Under the pieces are notes generated by a model, which was given only the letters and a program-made list of their open reading frames with translations, had not been told where the DNA came from and searched no databases. A stretch of 64,000 nucleotides of DNA from Falsiroseomonas sp050563545 (GTDB lineage: Bacteria > Pseudomonadota > Alphaproteobacteria > Acetobacterales > Acetobacteraceae): positions 55,531 through 119,530 of the forward strand of contig NZ_JBNXUM010000022.1 of the NCBI RefSeq assembly GCF_050563545.1. Direction: 5' to 3'. Positions 53,883-62,325 of this stretch are shown one piece after another. Numbering within the stretch: the stretch's first letter is position 1; each line of letters begins with the position of its first letter. Position numbers and translations under genes: made by a program.

Positions 53883-54209
53883 ATGACAACGCGAACGGCC
53901 TCTCTCGGACAAGCGATCGTGGCGGCCAGAAAGGCGAAGGGTCTCAGTCAGAAGGACCTCGCCGCCGCCATCATGAAGGATGACGATTCGGGCGCGATCT
54001 CTCCCCAGTACCTGAACGACATAGAGCACGACCGCCGCAGCCCGACCTCTGATCATCTGATCCGGCAGTTCGAGAAGGTGCTCGGTATCGAGGAGGGATA
54101 CCTCTTCGTGCTGGCGGGCAAGATCCCCGACGAGATGCGCCGCAAGGCGCGCGATCCTGCGAAGGTTTCCGAGGCATTCCGGGCCTTCCGCAGAACCCTG
54201 ACGAAATAG
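53883..54209 (+). CDS. XRE-family transcriptional regulator
   Basis: A 108-residue protein with a Cro/C1-type HTH at about residues 9-72: GQAIVAARKAKGLSQKDLAA, then ISPQYLNDIEHDRRSP. A short C-terminal helix follows. It is encoded 13 bp before an ImmA/IrrE-type metallopeptidase, the classic pair in which the peptidase cleaves the repressor to induce the element. It probably controls the recombinase and early genes. Confidence 0.9.
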   Translation: MTTRTASLGQAIVAARKAKGLSQKDLAAAIMKDDDSGAISPQYLNDIEHDRRSPTSDHLIRQFEKVLGIEEGYLFVLAGKIPDEMRRKARDPAKVSEAFRAFRRTLTK

Positions 54210-54222
54210 CGGAGCCGCCTCG

Positions 54223-54942
54223 ATGGTTGCCTGGGTCCCGGATCGCTCTGGTCGCTTCCCAAAGCGTCCGCACTACACGCAGCAGGAGCTCGACCGTGAA
54301 TGCGAGGCGATCGTCGGGCGCTTCCTCCGCGAGAAGTACGGCAAGGTCGAGTATCCCCTGACCACGAACGACCTCACCATCCTTGTCGAAAGCTTCTGCT
54401 CCGACGTGGACCAGTACGCCGACCTCTCTGCCGAAGGAGCCGACGTGGAGGGGATGACCGAGTTCTTCCCCGACATCGCACCCAAGATCTACATCTCCGA
54501 GCGAATCGCGACGGACGAGCGGCGCGAGAACCGCCTGCGGACGACGCTGTCGCACGAGCTCGGCCACGCCCACTTCCACCGGCTTCTCTTCGCGGAGCTC
54601 TTCGCACCCGGCGCCTTGTTCTCCCGCCGACCCTCGGAAGCCAAGATGGTGTGCAAGCGGGACAACATGTTGGGCGCGAAAGAGGTGGACTGGATGGAGT
54701 GGCAGGCGGGCTATGCCAGCGGCGCCTTCCTGATGCCCGCCTCCGCCTTGCGGCGGTACCTGTCCGCCTTCTGCTCCAGCCGGGGGCTCCATACGGCCAT
54801 TCCGGTCGAGTCGCCCGATTCGCGGGACATGCAGCAGGCGGTCATGGAGGGCTTCCAGGTCTCCGCGGATGCTGCGCGGGTCCGCCTGCTGAAGCTCGGC
54901 TTCCTCACGAATCAGCCGGGGCCGCCGTCGCTGTTCGGCTGA
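54223..54942 (+). CDS. ImmA/IrrE-family metallopeptidase
   Basis: A 239-residue protein with the zinc-protease motif SHELGHAHFH (H111, E112, H115). Further acidic and His residues, and the WQAGYASGAFLMPAS block, are typical of ImmA/IrrE proteins. It is partnered with the preceding XRE repressor and would inactivate it on an induction signal. The C-terminal region ends TNQPGPPSLFG. Confidence 0.9.
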   Translation: MVAWVPDRSGRFPKRPHYTQQELDRECEAIVGRFLREKYGKVEYPLTTNDLTILVESFCSDVDQYADLSAEGADVEGMTEFFPDIAPKIYISERIATDERRENRLRTTLSHELGHAHFHRLLFAELFAPGALFSRRPSEAKMVCKRDNMLGAKEVDWMEWQAGYASGAFLMPASALRRYLSAFCSSRGLHTAIPVESPDSRDMQQAVMEGFQVSADAARVRLLKLGFLTNQPGPPSLFG

Positions 54943-55062
54943 CGCACGACCGCTACGCTACTCCACGTAGATTTTCGCTTGTGCCCGCACGACGAATCGC
55001 GATACGGCAATTAGCGGAGCGCCGGATCGTCTGGCGCTGGCCTGACCGAAAGACCTCCCCCC

Positions 55063-56229
55063 GTGCCCACTGTCCCCGATTTCCTCCGGAGCACGCCGCC
55101 GGCGTCGCTTCGCGCCTACTTCACCGCCATCAAGGCCGCTCTCCCGCCGGATGTGGTGTGGGAGGGCGCCGCAAACGAGGTCGTCCCGCCGCTGCTGCGC
55201 GCGGTGGACGGCATGGATGACGCCGCACGCCTGCGGGTGATGAACGACGCGGATCGCGTCGGCGCCATGGCGAATGAGGCTGGCGAGGCGGCGCTCTATG
55301 CCGTGGCCAAGGATCCGGCGTGCCTGGATGCGTTGGAGAACAGCCACGCCCGCGCCCTGTGGATGTTCCTCAACGACGTCGCGGGCTTCAACCACGCCGA
55401 GGAAGTCCGCTACGCCGACGACAAGCGCTTCGGAAAGACCTGGGACGGGTTCAACTGCCAGCCGAAGCTGGTCGTCCCGCGCGATGGCGAGCCGATTGCC
55501 GCGTTCAAGAAGGCCATCGGCGAGCGCTTTGAAAGCCGGCATGTCGAGATCGAGATCTGCGACCGCTCGCGTCCGTCGCAGGAGGGTACCGACGCCGAGC
55601 TGGTCCAGGTCGCGATCTATCGGGAGGGGCGCGCCGGGGATCGGCGGGTCTTCGTGAACGGCAGGTTGGATCGCCTCGCCTTCCGTCCCGTGATCGAAGC
55701 AGCCATCACCTACGAGCCGGCCAGCGGTGTCATCGAGATCGTGGCGCAGGCCCGGGAAACGCGCGAGGAGATGGTGCGCCTCTTCGCGGATCATGTCCTG
55801 CGCGCCCCCTTCGAGGGTCAGCGCATTCCTATCCGGCAGTATGACCTCAGCCGGCTGCGCGAACCGTTCGATTTCCCGACCGACCCGGAGGACAATATCG
55901 AATCCGTGCGGGTCACGCAGATGCGGCTGATGCCCTACGACGTCCAGGGACAGCGCTTCACCGTCGAATCCATGCGCACGAGCGACGAGACGGTCTGGCA
56001 GATGGCCGCGGCCGGGATGAAGGGCCAGGAGCACGGGATCGAGGGCTACGTGATCACGCAGGTCCGGTTCACGATCCGGTTCCGCGCCGTGCCCGGCGTT
56101 CGCGGCGGCCGGACCCTGCCGGTCACGATTACGATGCCGAAGGGTTGCGACTTGAAGGACCGCACCGAGCGCGAGCGGCTGGTGGGGGAGAAGTATCTCC
56201 GCCGCTGGAAGCTGCTGCGGGATGTCTGA
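55063..56229 (+). CDS. hypothetical protein, first of an unknown two-gene unit (388 aa)
   Basis: A soluble, acidic protein beginning MPTVPDFLRSTPPASLRAYF. Helical N-terminal part (1-110), a central mixed region (HAEEVRYADDKRFGKTWDGF, RFESRHVEIEICDRSRPSQE) and a C-terminal region with RFTIRFRAVPGVRGGRTLPV. No catalytic motif or transmembrane segment was recognised. GTG or ATG alternatives exist, but the start at 55063 follows a 120-bp gap with its own promoter space. It overlaps the next gene by 8 bp, indicating a coupled pair placed between phage control genes and replication genes. Confidence 0.75.
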   Translation: MPTVPDFLRSTPPASLRAYFTAIKAALPPDVVWEGAANEVVPPLLRAVDGMDDAARLRVMNDADRVGAMANEAGEAALYAVAKDPACLDALENSHARALWMFLNDVAGFNHAEEVRYADDKRFGKTWDGFNCQPKLVVPRDGEPIAAFKKAIGERFESRHVEIEICDRSRPSQEGTDAELVQVAIYREGRAGDRRVFVNGRLDRLAFRPVIEAAITYEPASGVIEIVAQARETREEMVRLFADHVLRAPFEGQRIPIRQYDLSRLREPFDFPTDPEDNIESVRVTQMRLMPYDVQGQRFTVESMRTSDETVWQMAAAGMKGQEHGIEGYVITQVRFTIRFRAVPGVRGGRTLPVTITMPKGCDLKDRTERERLVGEKYLRRWKLLRDV

Positions 56230-57157
56230 TGGCGCCGCAGGCCTCGGTGCCGAAGCGGTCGACTTCCTGCTGGAACTCCTGGAACTCCGCGAGCCGCGGC
56301 TCTCCGGCGCGGCCGCGGAGCTTCGACCCGACCCCGCACGGCGGCTGATGGCGGCCGGCCTGATGGTGCCGCAGGACCACGAGGCGGGCTCGGCCTCCCT
56401 CGCCGACCACGACGACGTGCCGGTCTCGCTGATCTGGTCGGAGCAACATGCTGCCCTGGCCTATTTCAGCCCGGCTGTCGGGTTGGTCCCCGTTCCGCAT
56501 GACCGCCTGGTGCGGCACAGGGCGGATGTCGAAGCGGTCCTCGCTGCCGCGACCGCCAGGATGGACCTGCCACGCGGGCGTGCGCCGCATGCGCTGGTCG
56601 AGGGCCTGCTTTGGGAGATCGGCGAGGTGCGCCTCGGTCGGCGCCCCGCGCGCGTGCCGCTCTGGTTTGCCCGGCGCCTCGTCGACTCTGCGGTGGTGCA
56701 GCAGGTTGTCGGCGCCGCGCGCGCTCGGCCGCACAATCGGCTGCGGGTGATCCTCACTAGCGCGCGGCCTTCCCGCGTGGCTGAAATCGAGATTCCCGGT
56801 GCCGCGGTGGTGGCGCTGCGCGACGTATTGGCCGCACCGGACAACCTCGCCATCAGCCCCGATATCCTCGATGCCCGGCTGCGCGGCGTGCCAGCTGAGC
56901 AGGACGGCCGGCCTCTCGTCCTGTCGTCCGATGGCCGGCAGCTGCGCATCGGCACCCAACCCCCGATCGCCTTCACGTCGGACGCCCACATCGCCGCCAT
57001 CCGCAAGCTGGTGGATGCCTACTATCGCGGCGAGAGGCTGCCGATCCGCGAGCTCACCGACCTCGGCAGCCCCGCTCGTCTGTTCGGCGCCAAGCGATGG
57101 GCCGTGCTCAAGCGCCACATCACCACGGTGAACGGCCTGTGGGGCTTCGACCTATAG
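56222..57157 (+). CDS. hypothetical protein, second of an unknown two-gene unit (311 aa)
   Basis: Overlaps the upstream gene by 8 bp. The N-terminus reads LGAEAVDFLLELLELREPRL. Middle beta-rich stretches include RARPHNRLRVILTSARPSRV and DGRPLVLSSDGRQLRIG. The C-terminus (FTSDAHIAAIRKLVDAYYRG and RLFGAKRWAVLKRHITTV) looks like a DNA-binding winged-helix end. No family was recognised. As a strictly paired gene in the accessory slot of a phage-like element, it is a candidate moron or defence gene. Confidence 0.75.
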   Translation: MSDGAAGLGAEAVDFLLELLELREPRLSGAAAELRPDPARRLMAAGLMVPQDHEAGSASLADHDDVPVSLIWSEQHAALAYFSPAVGLVPVPHDRLVRHRADVEAVLAAATARMDLPRGRAPHALVEGLLWEIGEVRLGRRPARVPLWFARRLVDSAVVQQVVGAARARPHNRLRVILTSARPSRVAEIEIPGAAVVALRDVLAAPDNLAISPDILDARLRGVPAEQDGRPLVLSSDGRQLRIGTQPPIAFTSDAHIAAIRKLVDAYYRGERLPIRELTDLGSPARLFGAKRWAVLKRHITTVNGLWGFDL

Positions 57158-57249
57158 GCCGTTTTCTCCCTGTTCTTCTCCCGACTGCCGGCTCGTTCTT
57201 CTCCCTGCCGTGACGCGACCTTCCCCGCAGTTCTTCGAGGGAAGTCGCC

Positions 57250-57462
57250 ATGTCCGTCAGGCACCTGCACCAGGCCGATCTGGCCCGCCGCTGGAATGTC
57301 AGCCCGCGCACGCTGGAGCGTTGGCGCTGGCTCGGCCAGGGGCCGCGCTTCCTGAAGATCGGCGGCCGCGTCGCCTATCGCCTCGAGGACATCGAGGCGT
57401 TCGAGGCGGCGCAGATCCGCACCATCAGCGGCAGCACGGGCGAGCATCGCCCTGCCGCCTGA
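57250..57462 (+). CDS. AlpA/MerR-like small helix-turn-helix protein
   Basis: A 70-residue protein. LHQADLARRWNVSPRTLERW is the HTH, followed by the wing FLKIGGRVAYRLEDIEAFE, the exact layout of AlpA/excisionase-type DNA-binding proteins (HTH_17). It is likely an excisionase or early regulator of the element. GAGGGAAGTCGCC precedes ATG 57250. Confidence 0.88.
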   Translation: MSVRHLHQADLARRWNVSPRTLERWRWLGQGPRFLKIGGRVAYRLEDIEAFEAAQIRTISGSTGEHRPAA

Positions 57463-57609
57463 TCGCACCCGGCCTTTCTGCCGGGTCTTCCTGGGAATGC
57501 AACACCGCCGCACGGCGGAAATACCAGGACGGTCAGCTCCGCCGCGTCGGGGCCCGGCAGCACCATCCCCGACGGAACAGGAGCGCGACGACGAAGGAGT
57601 CACGCTTCC

Positions 57610-57912
57610 ATGTTCAAGACCACCACGCCGCTGCAGCGGCTCCGCGAGTCCTCCTACACCCTGTCCGATTTGCCCGACAGCATCCGCACCGGCGACATCG
57701 GCGAATTCAGCCAGCCGATCAACAAGGCGATCAACACCGCAACGGTGGACGACATCGCCTTCGCCATCCAGGCGCTCGGGGACGAGGCCGATGCCCTCTA
57801 TCGCCGCGTCAGCGCGCTCAAGCAGCTGCACGACCGCGCGCGCCGCGCCGGGGCCGTCGGTACCGAGGTCGCGGTCGACGCCGCCGCCCGCTTCGTGGAG
57901 CGCCGCAAGTGA
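57610..57912 (+). CDS. hypothetical phage-type protein (100 aa)
   Basis: MFKTTTPLQRLRESSYTLSD, then INKAINTATVDDIAFAIQAL and ADALYRRVSALKQLHDRARR: a mostly helical soluble protein. Its stop overlaps the GTG start of the ATPase gene. No family was recognised, but its position suggests an accessory to the recombination ATPase. Confidence 0.65.
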   Translation: MFKTTTPLQRLRESSYTLSDLPDSIRTGDIGEFSQPINKAINTATVDDIAFAIQALGDEADALYRRVSALKQLHDRARRAGAVGTEVAVDAAARFVERRK

Positions 57913-58820
57913 GCGCGCCCTTCGACAGCCGGCCGTCCGGGGGCTTCCGCATCATCACCGCCGACGAGCGGATGGCCGAACAGCGGGGCATCAAGGGCGT
58001 GCTCACCGGCATCTCGGGCATCGGCAAGACGTCGCAGCTCTGGACGTTGGATGCGGCCCGGACGCTGTTCGTGAACCTCGAGGCCGGGGAGCTCGCCGTG
58101 CAGGGCTGGCCCGGCGATGAAGTCCGCGTGCGCAGCTGGGAGATGGCGCGCGACCTGGCGTGCTGGATCGGCGGCCCGAACGCGGCCATGCGGCCCGACC
58201 AGCCCTACGACACGACCCACTATGAGCGCGTCTGCGCCGCCTTCGGCAGCCCGGAGCAGCTGGCGAAGTACGATACCATCTTCGTCGACAGCATCACCGT
58301 CGCCTCGCGCCTCTGCCTGCATTGGTGCAAAGGCCAGCCGCAGGCGGTGTCGGATCGCAGCGGCAAGCCCGACCTGCGCGGCGCCTACGGGCTGCTGGGC
58401 CAGGAGATGATCGGCTGGCTGACCCACCTGCAGCACACGCCGAACAAGAATGTCTGGCTTGTCGGCCTGCTCAACAAGCAGCTCGACGACTTCAACCGCC
58501 CGTACTTCTCGCTGCAGGTCGAGGGCAGCAAGACCGGCCTCGAGCTGCCCGGCATCGTCGACGAGGTCATCACCCTCGCCGAGCTTCCGCGCGAGAAAGA
58601 GGCGCCGATCCGCGCCTTCGTCTGCACCACGCTGAACGCCTTCGGCTACCCGGCGAAGGATCGCAGCGGTCGCCTCGCCACCCTGGAGGAGCCGCATCTC
58701 GGCCGGCTGATGGAGAAGATCCGCCGGCCGCTGACGACGCCGCCGACGGCGCAGTTCCAGATCACCCTGCCCGCGGCGGAGCCCGCGATCCCCACCAACT
58801 CGACGACGCAGGAGGGCTGA
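57909..58820 (+). CDS. phage RecA-like ATP-binding protein (AAA_24 type)
   Basis: A 303-residue NTPase. Walker A GISGIGKTS (34-42) follows a short beta strand; VNLEAGEL and YDTIFVDSITVAS (Walker B-like with D) come next. DDFNRPYFSLQVEG is typical of the phage AAA_24 group. It probably acts in recombination or as a RecA/Sak4-like annealing partner. GTG 57909 overlaps the previous stop and is used because no in-frame ATG lies near. Confidence 0.85.
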   Translation: MSAPFDSRPSGGFRIITADERMAEQRGIKGVLTGISGIGKTSQLWTLDAARTLFVNLEAGELAVQGWPGDEVRVRSWEMARDLACWIGGPNAAMRPDQPYDTTHYERVCAAFGSPEQLAKYDTIFVDSITVASRLCLHWCKGQPQAVSDRSGKPDLRGAYGLLGQEMIGWLTHLQHTPNKNVWLVGLLNKQLDDFNRPYFSLQVEGSKTGLELPGIVDEVITLAELPREKEAPIRAFVCTTLNAFGYPAKDRSGRLATLEEPHLGRLMEKIRRPLTTPPTAQFQITLPAAEPAIPTNSTTQEG

Positions 58821-58823
58821 GCC

Positions 58824-59474
58824 ATGTCCGGCAGCTTCACGCACGACTTCAACGGCGCCGAGGCGCAGCAGAACGCCTTCGAGTTGATCCCCGCCGGCAC
58901 GCTGGTGAAGGTCCGCCTCACCATCCGGCCCGGTGGCGTTGGCCCGGAGGGCTGGGTCACGCAGAGCCGCACCAGCGACGCGCAGTACCTCAACACCGAG
59001 GCGGTGATCCTCGAGGGACCGCACACCAAGCGCCGGATCTACACGCGCATCGGCCTGCGCGGGAAGGGTGCGCAGGGGGCGGACGACTCCTACGGGAACC
59101 GCGGCCGCTCGCTGATCCGCGGCATCCTGGAGAGCGCCCGCGGCATCGCCTCTAAGGATGCTTCCGATCGCGCCCGTGCCGCGCGCACCATCCGCGGCTA
59201 TGGCGACCTGAACGGGATGGAGTTCCTCGCCCGTATCGGCGTCGAGAAGGACAAGACCGACCCGCGTGACGAGGGGCGCAACGTCATCGCCGCGGCGATC
59301 GGCCCGGAGCACGCGGACTACGCCCGCCTGATGGGTGCGGCACCGGCGGCGACGCAGCCCATGCTGCCCGGCCCGACGACGCCGGCGACCGGCGGCACCG
59401 CGCCCCCCTGGGCCGCCGCCCAGCCTGCACAGCCGCCCGCGGCGGCGGGCAACGCGCCCTTCTGGGCGCGCTGA
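58824..59474 (+). CDS. hypothetical phage DNA-metabolism protein (216 aa)
   Basis: The N-terminal part (FELIPAGTLVKVRLTIRPGG, then GLRGKGAQGADDSYGNRGRS) is a beta-rich region. The last 50 residues form a Pro/Ala linker ending in GNAPFWAR. A disordered linker plus conserved tip recalls single-stranded DNA-binding proteins, and the gene directly follows the RecA-like ATPase, so a ssDNA-binding role is plausible but unproven. Confidence 0.65.
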   Translation: MSGSFTHDFNGAEAQQNAFELIPAGTLVKVRLTIRPGGVGPEGWVTQSRTSDAQYLNTEAVILEGPHTKRRIYTRIGLRGKGAQGADDSYGNRGRSLIRGILESARGIASKDASDRARAARTIRGYGDLNGMEFLARIGVEKDKTDPRDEGRNVIAAAIGPEHADYARLMGAAPAATQPMLPGPTTPATGGTAPPWAAAQPAQPPAAAGNAPFWAR

Positions 59475-59488
59475 GCGGGAGGCCCACA

Positions 59489-61174
59489 ATGATCCCGCGC
59501 GACTACCAGCGGGCGGCGGTGGACGCCGCCCGCGCTAAGACGGCGGCGCACGGCAACACGCTGGTCGCGCTGCCGGTCGGCGCCGGCAAGACCGCCGTCG
59601 CCGGCTTCTTCATCGGTGAGGAGGCGGCAGCAAAGCCCGGCTCCCGCTTCCCGGTGCTGCAGCACACGGACGAGCTGATCGAGCAGAACCGTGCCACGAT
59701 CGGCCGTGTCGCTGGCCTCCCCGCCTCGGTGGTGAAGGCCGAGCGCGACGACTGGTCCGGCCAGATCGTCTTCGGCAGCGTGCAGACGCTGGCGCGATCG
59801 GCGCGGCGCGCCCGCATGGGGCAGGTCTCGCACCTCGTCATCGACGAGGCCCACCGCGCGGCCGCGGACAGCTACCAGGCGATCATCGCCGACGCCCGCG
59901 CCGCCAATCCGAAGCTCAAGCTGCTCGGGCTCTCGGCCACGCCCGAGCGCGGAGACGGGCGGAGCCTTCGCAAGACCTTCTCGAACATCGCCTACCACCT
60001 GCCGATCTCGGCGTTGATCGCCCAGGGCATCCTGGTGCCGCCGCGCACCTTCACCATCGACGTCGGCGTCTCCGACGACCTGGATCAGGTCGGCGCGACA
60101 GCCGGCGACTTCGACATGGACGCCGCCGCCAAGGTACTGAACCGGGCGGTGGTCAACGAGGCGGTGGTCGAGCACTGGCGCGAGCGTGCCGGCGACCGCC
60201 GCACCATCGCCTTCTGCGCCACCGTCGCCCATGCCGAGGCGGTCGCCGCGGCCTTCCGTGCTGCGGGGATCACCGCCGATACGGTCACCGGCGAGATGCC
60301 GGCGAAAGAGCGCGCCGCGCTGCTCGCCCGCTTCGACCGCGGGGAGGTGCAGGTCATCACCAACTGCATGGTGCTGACCGAGGGCTTCGACAGCCAACCG
60401 GTCGCCTGCATCGTCGTGCTCCGCCCGATGCTCCACCGCGGCACCTTCATCCAGGCGATCGGTCGCGGGCTCCGGAAGGTGGATCCCGAGCGCTTCCCCG
60501 GCGTGGTGAAGACCGACTGCATCGTGCTCGACTTCGCTGGTGCCGCTCACCGGCATGGCTCGATCGAGCACGATGGTATGCTCGCCGAGGAGGAGGACGA
60601 GGGGCCGGGCCAGGCGCCGTACAAGACATGCCCGGACTGCGAGGCGGAAGTTCCGCTCGGCACCATCGCCTGCCCCTTCTGCGGCCATGTCTGGGAGCGA
60701 AAGCTCCGCGAGAAGCGCCCCCTGCAGTGCTTCGGGCTGACCGAGATCGACCTGCTGGACCGCTCGCCCTTCCGCTGGTGGGACATGCACGGCGACGGCC
60801 ACGCGATGATCGCCTCCGGCTTCGACGCCTGGGCCGGCGTGTTCTTCGACGGGGAGCACTGGCACGCCGTCGGCAAGCTGCGCCAGGGTCGCCTGCGGCA
60901 TCTCAGCGTCGGCGAGCGCGCCCAGGTCCTGGCCGGGGCCGACGACTTCCTGCGCCAGGCTGAGACCGGGGCCGCCGCCACCAAAAGCCGCCTTTGGCTG
61001 AACCACCCCGCCAGCCCGCGCCAGCGCGAGCTGCTGGTGAAGGCCGGGGACGCCGATCCGGCGCTGGACTTCGGCCTGTCGAAATACGCGGCGAACTGCC
61101 GGCTGAACTTCCTCTGGCACCGGCCGCAGATCCTGGCCGCGGTGTTCCCCGGCGGCCTGGGGAGGGCGGCATGA
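59489..61174 (+). CDS. DEAD/DEAH-box helicase of the phage-like element
   Basis: A 561-residue superfamily 2 helicase: Q-like RDYQRAAV, Walker A LPVGAGKTAVA, DEAH box VIDEAHRA, motif III LSATPERGDG, motif V VLTEGFDSQPV and motif VI QAIGRGLRK. After the core comes a zinc ribbon (CPDCEAEVPLGTIACPFC). A C-terminal domain of about 140 residues ends NFLWHRPQILAAV. It likely unwinds DNA during replication or recombination of the element. Confidence 0.93.
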   Translation: MIPRDYQRAAVDAARAKTAAHGNTLVALPVGAGKTAVAGFFIGEEAAAKPGSRFPVLQHTDELIEQNRATIGRVAGLPASVVKAERDDWSGQIVFGSVQTLARSARRARMGQVSHLVIDEAHRAAADSYQAIIADARAANPKLKLLGLSATPERGDGRSLRKTFSNIAYHLPISALIAQGILVPPRTFTIDVGVSDDLDQVGATAGDFDMDAAAKVLNRAVVNEAVVEHWRERAGDRRTIAFCATVAHAEAVAAAFRAAGITADTVTGEMPAKERAALLARFDRGEVQVITNCMVLTEGFDSQPVACIVVLRPMLHRGTFIQAIGRGLRKVDPERFPGVVKTDCIVLDFAGAAHRHGSIEHDGMLAEEEDEGPGQAPYKTCPDCEAEVPLGTIACPFCGHVWERKLREKRPLQCFGLTEIDLLDRSPFRWWDMHGDGHAMIASGFDAWAGVFFDGEHWHAVGKLRQGRLRHLSVGERAQVLAGADDFLRQAETGAAATKSRLWLNHPASPRQRELLVKAGDADPALDFGLSKYAANCRLNFLWHRPQILAAVFPGGLGRAA

Positions 61175-61189
61175 GCCGGGAGCACGACG

Positions 61190-61564
61190 ATGTCCCTCGC
61201 GCCCGCGCCTCGCTCGCTCTGCGCCGTGTGCAGGCGGCCCGCGCGCGGCTTTGGCTGGTTCGACCCGACCTCGGCGAAGCCGCCGCGGCCCTCGGTCTCC
61301 TTCTGCTCCATCACCTGCCAGGGCTGGTGGGTGCGCTTGGCGCGGCGATCCACCGCCATGGTTGATCTCACCGAACAGGAACGGGCCGCCATGCGCGCCG
61401 CGATGCGCGCGATGGCCGAGGTGATGGCGGAGATCGGCTGGACCACTCCGCTCAATGCGTTGTCGGAGCAGCAGGTGTTGACGCTCGCGGAGGTGGCCGT
61501 CGGCGCCTTCCAGGACGCCATGCGGGCCTCCGCCTCCCCCTCGACGCCGGAGGTCCCGTTCTGA
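61190..61564 (+). CDS. DUF6511-type zinc-finger phage protein
   Basis: A 124-residue protein with four cysteines in two pairs: CAVC (C11, C14) and FCSITC (C39, C43), around RGFGWFDP, then a helical half (ERAAMRAAMRAMAEVMAEIG). The Cys pattern with GFGWFDP matches DUF6511. ATG 61190 is preceded by GGGAG. Its stop overlaps the nuclease start as TGATG. Confidence 0.8.
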   Translation: MSLAPAPRSLCAVCRRPARGFGWFDPTSAKPPRPSVSFCSITCQGWWVRLARRSTAMVDLTEQERAAMRAAMRAMAEVMAEIGWTTPLNALSEQQVLTLAEVAVGAFQDAMRASASPSTPEVPF

Positions 61565-62325
61565 TGACGGACGCCAGCCTCGACTTCAATCACCGCCCGA
61601 AGCCGCCGACCGCGGCAGAGGCGATCAACGACCTGATCGATGCAGCGCTGGTGGCGGAGAACGGCACGCGGGCGCGCCGCGAGTATCTTGGCGGCTCGCG
61701 GCTGGGCGATCCCTGTGCGCGGCGCCTGCAGTACGAGTTCCTCGACGTCCCGCGCGACCCCGACACCAGCTTCTCGGGTCAGACGCTCCGCATCTTCGCG
61801 GTGGGGCACGTCTTCGAGGATCTGGCGATCGGTTGGCTCCGGCGCGCCGGTTTCGACGTGCGTACCCGCAACCGTGCCGGCGAGCAGTTCGGCTTCTCGG
61901 TCGCGGGCGGGCGCGTGCAGGGCCACATCGACGGCGTGGTCGTCGCGGCGCCCACGCCGGCGCAGGCCGTCGTCGCCGTGCCGGCGCTGTGGGAGTGCAA
62001 GTCGGCCAGCGCCCGGAACTGGAAGGAGATGGTCCGGCGCGGCGTGGCCGCGGCGAAGCCGATCTACGCGGCGCAGATTGCGCTCTACCAGGCATACATG
62101 GGCCTGACCGAGGTGCCTGCCCTGTTCACCGCGGTGAACAAGGACACCGCCGAGCTCCACCACGAGCTCGTGCCCTTCGACGGCTCGCTCGCCCAGGCCA
62201 CCAGCGATAAGGCGGTGCGCGTCCTGCAGGCCTGCGACGCCGGCGAGTGGCTACCCCGCGTCGCGGCCGAGCCCGAGCACATCGAGTGCAGCCGATGCCC
62301 CTGGCGCACGCGGTGCTGGTCATGA
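61564..62325 (+). CDS. PD-(D/E)XK nuclease, Cas4/RecB-like
   Basis: A 253-residue nuclease. The catalytic set is visible: E85 (GHVFEDLAIGW), D123 (GHIDGVV) and E144/K146 (WECKSAS), plus a helical YAAQIALYQAYMG segment as in the RecB family. Cysteines at C51 and a C-terminal CSRCPWRTRCW could hold an iron-sulfur cluster as in Cas4. It likely processes DNA ends for the element's recombination system. Confidence 0.88.
   Translation: MTDASLDFNHRPKPPTAAEAINDLIDAALVAENGTRARREYLGGSRLGDPCARRLQYEFLDVPRDPDTSFSGQTLRIFAVGHVFEDLAIGWLRRAGFDVRTRNRAGEQFGFSVAGGRVQGHIDGVVVAAPTPAQAVVAVPALWECKSASARNWKEMVRRGVAAAKPIYAAQIALYQAYMGLTEVPALFTAVNKDTAELHHELVPFDGSLAQATSDKAVRVLQACDAGEWLPRVAAEPEHIECSRCPWRTRCWS

Noticed and set aside
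61173..61365. Open frame starting at the ATG that overlaps the helicase stop
   Set aside because: It is in a different frame from the zinc-finger protein at 61190, which has a ribosome site and conserved Cys pairs; the 61173 frame is Leu/Ala/Arg shadow.
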